A stretch of 9,629 nucleotides of DNA from an uncultured Oscillibacter sp. (lineage in GTDB: Bacteria > Bacillota > Clostridia > Oscillospirales > Oscillospiraceae): NCBI GenBank assembly GCA_902490355.1, contig CABUDN010000106.1, positions 1-9,629 of the forward strand, in the 5' to 3' direction. The notes beneath the pieces are model-generated. The model saw nothing but the letters and a program-made list of their open reading frames with translations, made no database searches and was not told the origin of the DNA. Positions 6,440-9,629 of this stretch are shown here, piece after piece (position 1 is the first letter of the stretch; every line of letters starts with the position of its first letter). A program made the position numbers and the translations under genes.

Positions 6440-8031
6440 CATTTCTCCAGCAGCTGACGCAGCTGGTCGGCAAACTTGGCCAGGGACTTGTTGTCCCGGC
6501 CCTTGCTGCGCTTGATGGACTCCATGACCATCTGGCCCACCGCCACCAAACGCTCGTAAGCCGGGCTGGTTCTGCCGCCGGATACCGGCTTGGCCTTGCG
6601 CTCGGGCAAATATCCCCGTTCCGCCACGGTTCCGGCAATGAGGTCATAAACCTCCGTGTACTGGGGGGCGTGGGCCTCAAAGCCCAGATTCTGAATGCTT
6701 TGGGCAAAGAACGGCGCCACTTCCCGGTCACCGTGAACCACAAATACGTGCTGGGGCTTGGGTGCCTTGAAATTGGAAATCCACTCCAGCAAATGGTCCC
6801 GGTCCGCATGGGAAGAAAGGCCGTGGAAATTTTCAATCTCGGCGTTGACGGCAATCTCCTCGCCGAACATCTTGACACTCTTGGCCCCTTCCAGCAGCGC
6901 ACGGCCCAGAGTCCCTTCTCCCTGATAGCCCACAAACACCACCGTGCACTCTTTGCGCCAGAGGTTGTGCTTGAGGTGGTGGCGAATCCGGCCGGCGTCG
7001 CACATGCCGGAGGCGGAAATGATAACCTTGGGCACCGGGTCCATATTCAGCGCCTTGGACTCCTCGCTGGTCTCCGTCATCCGCAGATTTGTAAAGTTGA
7101 ACATGTGGGTTCCGTCCTGCACCAGGGCCAGGGCATCCTCGTCCAGATATCCATGCAGATTTCCGGTAAAGATCGTGGTGGCCTTCTTGGCCAGAGGCGA
7201 GTCGATATAGACCGGGAAGTCCGGGTTGCTCTTGACCATACCGGCATCCTTGATCTCCCGGATAAAGTACAGCAGCTCCTGGGTCCGGCCCACGGCAAAG
7301 GAGGGAATGATGACATTGCCTCCCCGGGCCAGAGTCTTGTCAATGATGCGGGCCAGATCATCGGTATAGCTCCACACCTCGGTATGGTTGCGGTCGCCGT
7401 AGGTGGATTCCATCACCACATAATCCGCACCGGAAATGGGCGTCGGATCCCGAATGATGGGCTGATTGATGTTGCCGATATCACCGGAGAACACCAGTTT
7501 CTTCGTCACGCCGCCCTCCGTGGCGGTGACCAGGATAGACGCCGATCCCAGCAGGTGGCCTGCATCCACAAACTCCACCACCACACCGGGGCACAATGTT
7601 ACCTGCTCCTGGTATTCGCAGGTGGTCATGAACTCCCGGACCCGGGCAGCGTCCTCAATGGTATAGAGCGGCTCCACCCGAGGCGCTCCGGAACGCTCGG
7701 CCTTCCGGTTTTTCCACTCGGCATCCTGCTCCTGGATGTGCGCGGAATCCAGCAGCATGATATCCAGCAGGTCCGCCGTCAGCCGGGTGGTGAGGATCCG
7801 GCCCTGAAAGCCCTGCTTGATGAGCATGGGGATCCGGCCGGAGTGGTCAATATGGGCATGGGTGACCAGGACGTAATCGATGGACCCCGCCGCGAAAGGA
7901 AATTCCGCGTTGGACACCTCGTCCCGTCCCTGCTGCAGTCCGCAGTCCACCAGGATGCGCTTGCCGCCAACTTCCAGACAGTGACAGCTGCCGGTCACGC
8001 ACTGATCGGCGCCGTAAAAGCTGAGCTTCAT
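6430..8031 (-). CDS. Beta-CASP MBL-fold RNA-processing nuclease (CPSF73-like)
   Basis: This 533-residue protein is a metallo-beta-lactamase/beta-CASP hydrolase of the CPSF73/TTHA0252 type, which cuts RNA using two zinc ions. Visible motifs are THAHIDH at 57-63 (metal ligands), DAGHLLGSA with His159, SGDIGN with Asp184 and MESTYGDR with Glu208 (motif A). IPSFAVGRTQE (242-252) starts the beta-CASP part. ASGMCDAGRIRHHL contains the motif B His (351/352), and GLSSHADRDHLLEW contains the motif C His408, within an RMMBL domain ending VFVVHGD near 434. The last 60 or so residues are a basic tail with a helical end. All catalytic residues are present. The start ATG at 8029-8031 has a consensus AAGGAGG, and a promoter lies at 8066-8094. 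It is distinct from RNase J, lacking the long RNase J C-terminal domain. It leads the leftward operon with the rRNA methyltransferase, so an RNA-metabolism role is likely, though the substrate is unknown. Confidence 0.93.
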   Translation of the reverse strand: MKLSFYGADQCVTGSCHCLEVGGKRILVDCGLQQGRDEVSNAEFPFAAGSIDYVLVTHAHIDHSGRIPMLIKQGFQGRILTTRLTADLLDIMLLDSAHIQEQDAEWKNRKAERSGAPRVEPLYTIEDAARVREFMTTCEYQEQVTLCPGVVVEFVDAGHLLGSASILVTATEGGVTKKLVFSGDIGNINQPIIRDPTPISGADYVVMESTYGDRNHTEVWSYTDDLARIIDKTLARGGNVIIPSFAVGRTQELLYFIREIKDAGMVKSNPDFPVYIDSPLAKKATTIFTGNLHGYLDEDALALVQDGTHMFNFTNLRMTETSEESKALNMDPVPKVIISASGMCDAGRIRHHLKHNLWRKECTVVFVGYQGEGTLGRALLEGAKSVKMFGEEIAVNAEIENFHGLSSHADRDHLLEWISNFKAPKPQHVFVVHGDREVAPFFAQSIQNLGFEAHAPQYTEVYDLIAGTVAERGYLPERKAKPVSGGRTSPAYERLVAVGQMVMESIKRSKGRDNKSLAKFADQLRQLLEKWEA

Positions 8032-8065
8032 GGGAGATCCTCCTTATATTTGGATTCTTGTGATC

Positions 8066-8094
8066 ATTGTAGCATACCCGGAATGAAAGCACAA
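8066..8094 (-). promoter_or_regulatory. Promoter for the nuclease-methyltransferase-GGDEF operon
   Basis: On the minus strand TTGTGC (-35, 8094-8089), a 17-base spacer and TACAAT (-10, 8071-8066) lie upstream of the nuclease gene. The -10 is preceded by TGC, giving an extended -10. The predicted transcript starts about 30 bases before the ATG at 8031. Gaps within the operon (48 and 173 bases) and the lack of internal terminators suggest it drives all three genes. Confidence 0.7.
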
Positions 8095-8127
8095 TCCGCG
8101 TTTTCCAACCAAACCGTTCCGCCGGCC

Positions 8128-8156
8128 TTGTGATTTTTCTTCCAGGCGGGTATACT
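8128..8156 (+). promoter_or_regulatory. Promoter for the dehydratase-related gene
   Basis: TTGTGA (8128-8133), a 17-base spacer and TATACT (8151-8156) form a good sigma-70/A-type promoter. Transcription would start near 8163, leaving a leader of about 80 bases that holds the tandem repeat. It is divergent from the promoter at 8066-8094. Confidence 0.7.
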
Positions 8157-8169
8157 GGTTATTGTAAAT

Positions 8170-8211
8170 TGTAAGCGGCATTGAGAATCCTGTAAGCGGC
8201 ATTGAGAATCC
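8170..8211 (+). repeat. Perfect 21-bp tandem direct repeat (2 copies)
   Basis: Two identical head-to-tail 21-base units (8170-8190 and 8191-8211) begin TGTAAGCGGCATTG. Just before them ATTGTAA occurs twice (8161-8167 and 8168-8174), so TGTAA recurs three times. The second unit can fold into a small hairpin (GCGG/CCGC plus ATT/AAT with a bulged C, 8196-8213). The 21-base period is two helical turns, so the repeats face the same side of DNA. They lie right after the predicted transcription start of the dehydratase-related gene, where an operator would act as a block. A simple replication-slippage duplication is the alternative. Confidence 0.9.
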
Positions 8212-8241
8212 GCAAACCATCGACGGCAGCGAGGTGACATC

Positions 8242-9423
8242 ATGACTTCCCGGACACTGCTGATTCCCTCCTTTTTGGACGACCACTTTCCCCTTCTCCG
8301 CCGCGCCTTTGCCTCCGGGCGCTGGCAGCCTGTGCTGCTGACGCAGGACCAGGGCCTGGCAGATCTGGGCCTCAGGTATATTCACAGCGACATGTGCTAT
8401 CCCGCCGTCCTGGTGGCAGGCCAAATTCTCCACGCCCTGGGCTCGGGACAGTACGATGTTCATACCTGCGGCGTCCTCATCGGCCAGGCGGGGGACGAAT
8501 GCCGGGGCTCCTGCTTCATCCGTATTCTGCGGCGGGTCCTGGACCGGGCAGGCTACCCGGAGGTTGCTCTGGTCTCACTCAACGTCCGGGGTATCGACCG
8601 TCAGGACGCGCTGCCTCTGAATCCGGGTATGATCGGCAAAGCCCTGGCTGCCGCCGTCTGGGGCGACACCCTGGCCATCGTCCGGGACCAGCTGCGCCCC
8701 CTGGAGGCCCGTCCCGGTGCTGTGCAGGCTCTCTGGCAGCAGTGGGTGGACACATTGGATCAGGATTTGGCCCGCACCCCCTCCCGGCGGGAGATCCTGG
8801 CCCGCTGCCGGGAGATCACCGCGTCCTTCCGGGCGCTGGAAACTGTGCAGCGCCCCGTGCAGGATGTGGCCGTGGTAGGAGAGATCTATACCAAAAACTG
8901 CCGCCTGGGCAACTGGAATCTGCGGGACTATCTGGCCGCCAACGGCTGCCGGGTCCATGTCGGGGGACTGACCTGGCAGGCGCTCTATTACATGGACGCA
9001 CACACACTCAAAGGTCCGGCAGCCCATCGGGCCGTCTACCGGATCGTGCAGCAGGCAGTGGGCAGCCTTCAAAAAGAAATGGTGGACATTCTCCGCGCAG
9101 CCGGGTTCCGTACGCTGCCGCCGCTCTCCCAGCTTAAAGCAGAAGCTGCGGGACTGGCGCCTCTGAACGTCACCGTGGCCGACGGCTGGCTGATCGCCGC
9201 TGAGGCGGCAGGCTGGGCCGGCCAGGGCTGCCGCAAGATTCTCTGCGTCCAGCCTTTTGCCTGTCTGCCGGGCCACATCTTCGGCAAGGGACAGTATGCC
9301 TCTTTGCAGCGCAAGCTTCCCCATGTGCGGCTGGTCAGCGTGGACTACGATGCCAGTACCGGCGAGGGCACCGTCCTCAGCCGGGTGCGGATGCTGCTGG
9401 ATGAAACGCTTCCGTCATTTTAA
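8242..9423 (+). CDS. 2-hydroxyacyl-CoA dehydratase / activase-related protein
   Basis: This 393-residue protein belongs to the family annotated as 2-hydroxyacyl-CoA dehydratase or acyl-CoA dehydratase activase-related (COG3581-like). It resembles the C-terminal part of large fused activase/dehydratase proteins of Clostridia. Recognisable segments are the N-terminal TLLIPSFLDDHFPLL, the cysteine motif SDMCYPAVLVAGQ (Cys52), GDECRGSCFI (Cys87, Cys91), VVGEIYTKNC (Cys near 220) and a C-terminal CVQPFACLPGHIFGKG (Cys335, Cys341). The cysteines suggest an Fe-S cluster, as in the dehydratases. No ATP-binding activase domain is present, so it would need a partner encoded elsewhere or beyond the contig end. 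The start ATG has GAGGTG about seven bases upstream. It is monocistronic within the window, with its own promoter and terminator. The reaction is not established for these small stand-alone members, so a true dehydratase function is not claimed. Confidence 0.85.
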   Translation: MTSRTLLIPSFLDDHFPLLRRAFASGRWQPVLLTQDQGLADLGLRYIHSDMCYPAVLVAGQILHALGSGQYDVHTCGVLIGQAGDECRGSCFIRILRRVLDRAGYPEVALVSLNVRGIDRQDALPLNPGMIGKALAAAVWGDTLAIVRDQLRPLEARPGAVQALWQQWVDTLDQDLARTPSRREILARCREITASFRALETVQRPVQDVAVVGEIYTKNCRLGNWNLRDYLAANGCRVHVGGLTWQALYYMDAHTLKGPAAHRAVYRIVQQAVGSLQKEMVDILRAAGFRTLPPLSQLKAEAAGLAPLNVTVADGWLIAAEAAGWAGQGCRKILCVQPFACLPGHIFGKGQYASLQRKLPHVRLVSVDYDASTGEGTVLSRVRMLLDETLPSF

Positions 9424-9425
9424 CG

Positions 9426-9452
9426 AAAACGCCCGCCTTGCGGGACGCTTTT
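9426..9452 (+). terminator. Rho-independent terminator after the dehydratase-related gene
   Basis: CCCGC (9432-9436) pairs with GCGGG (9440-9444) around a CTT loop. The stem extends, with bulges on the right arm, through CG/CG and AAAA/TTTT (9426-9429 with 9449-9452). It starts two bases after the stop codon and ends in a T run. The bulges make it weaker than the terminator at 3672. Confidence 0.65.
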
Positions 9453-9511
9453 GTGAGAAATCCGCCCCGCAATTGTGAATTTTTTTCGGTTCTCCCCTTT
9501 TTTCTTTGCAA

Positions 9512-9539
9512 TTTACAGGCACTTGTGGTATGCTACATT
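9512..9539 (+). promoter_or_regulatory. Promoter-like element reading out of the right end
   Basis: TTTACA (9512-9517) is followed after 16 bases by TACATT (9534-9539), preceded by TGC for an extended -10. The 11 bases GGTATGCTACA (9527-9537) are also found in the promoter at 8066-8094, on the other strand. It would drive a + strand gene beyond the contig. The stretch 9453-9582 holds no other feature I can support; it is AT-rich with several T runs. Confidence 0.5.
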
Positions 9540-9582
9540 TGCTTTTTTGCGAATTTTTCTTCCCTTTTTCAGGAAAGAGCCG

Positions 9583-9629
9583 AGATCGGAAGAGCGTCGT
9601 GTAGGGAAAGAGTGTAGATCTCGGTGGTC
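9583..9629. other. Illumina TruSeq universal adapter, reverse complement (artefact)
   Basis: From AGATCGGAAGAGCGTCGTGT at 9583 to the end the sequence matches the reverse complement of the TruSeq universal (P5-side) adapter, including TAGATCTCGGTGGTC. It is not biological. The genuine insert ends near 9582. Confidence 0.97.

Noticed and set aside
4867..8133. A 1088-codon open frame on the + strand, antisense to the methyltransferase and nuclease genes
   Set aside because: Its codons line up exactly with the codons of the two minus-strand genes, so it stays open only because those genes avoid TTA, CTA and TCA. The translation has no recognisable domain, while both minus-strand proteins have complete catalytic motifs.
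8170..8211. Tandem repeat as a minimal CRISPR array
   Set aside because: The two 21-base units are directly adjacent with no spacer between them, and no cas gene is present.
8044..8463. Minus-strand 139-codon frame across the divergent promoter region
   Set aside because: It covers both promoters and the tandem repeat, which gives it the repeated peptide GFSMPLT. The repeat is better explained as non-coding, and the frame is antisense to the dehydratase-related gene.

Overview
The window is a 9.6-kb metagenome-type contig, probably from a gut Clostridia (Oscillospiraceae-like) bacterium. This placement rests on GC-rich genes, strong AGGAGG ribosome sites, short intergenic gaps and the protein families present; no rRNA or marker phylogeny is available. 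Both ends are sequencing artefacts. Bases 1-46 are an Illumina TruSeq index-side adapter, and 9583-9629 are the reverse complement of the TruSeq universal adapter. Genuine DNA therefore runs from about 47 to 9582.

Region A (47-3600, + strand) is the 3' part of an ABC-type operon. It holds a truncated GldF-like ABC-2 permease, a GldG-like membrane-anchored auxiliary protein and a membrane-anchored DUF4340 protein. The genes overlap by 1 and 14 nt and each later gene has a strong ribosome site, so they are almost certainly co-translated. The ATPase gene is expected just upstream, outside the contig. The operon ends at a long, very stable hairpin terminator (3672-3720) that also appears to serve the converging minus-strand operon.

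Region B (3812-8031, - strand) reads leftward from a good sigma-70/A-type promoter (8066-8094). It holds a beta-CASP metallo-beta-lactamase-fold RNA-processing nuclease, an RlmD/RumA-type rRNA uracil-C5 methyltransferase with an Fe-S cluster motif, and a diguanylate cyclase with an NTF2/SnoaL-like sensor domain. The first two suggest an RNA-metabolism unit; the third adds c-di-GMP signalling.

Region C (8128-9582, + strand) is divergent. It has its own promoter, a perfect 21-bp tandem repeat in the leader, and a stand-alone protein of the 2-hydroxyacyl-CoA dehydratase / activase-related family. A hairpin terminator follows, and then a promoter-like element pointing out of the contig.

I see no tRNA, rRNA, CRISPR array, insertion sequence, phage gene or obvious pseudogene. 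Most of the content is ordinary chromosomal DNA. The least understood parts are the GldF/GldG/DUF4340 operon in a presumably non-gliding Firmicute, the tandem repeat in the region C leader, and the sensor-GGDEF protein with its uncertain N-terminus.
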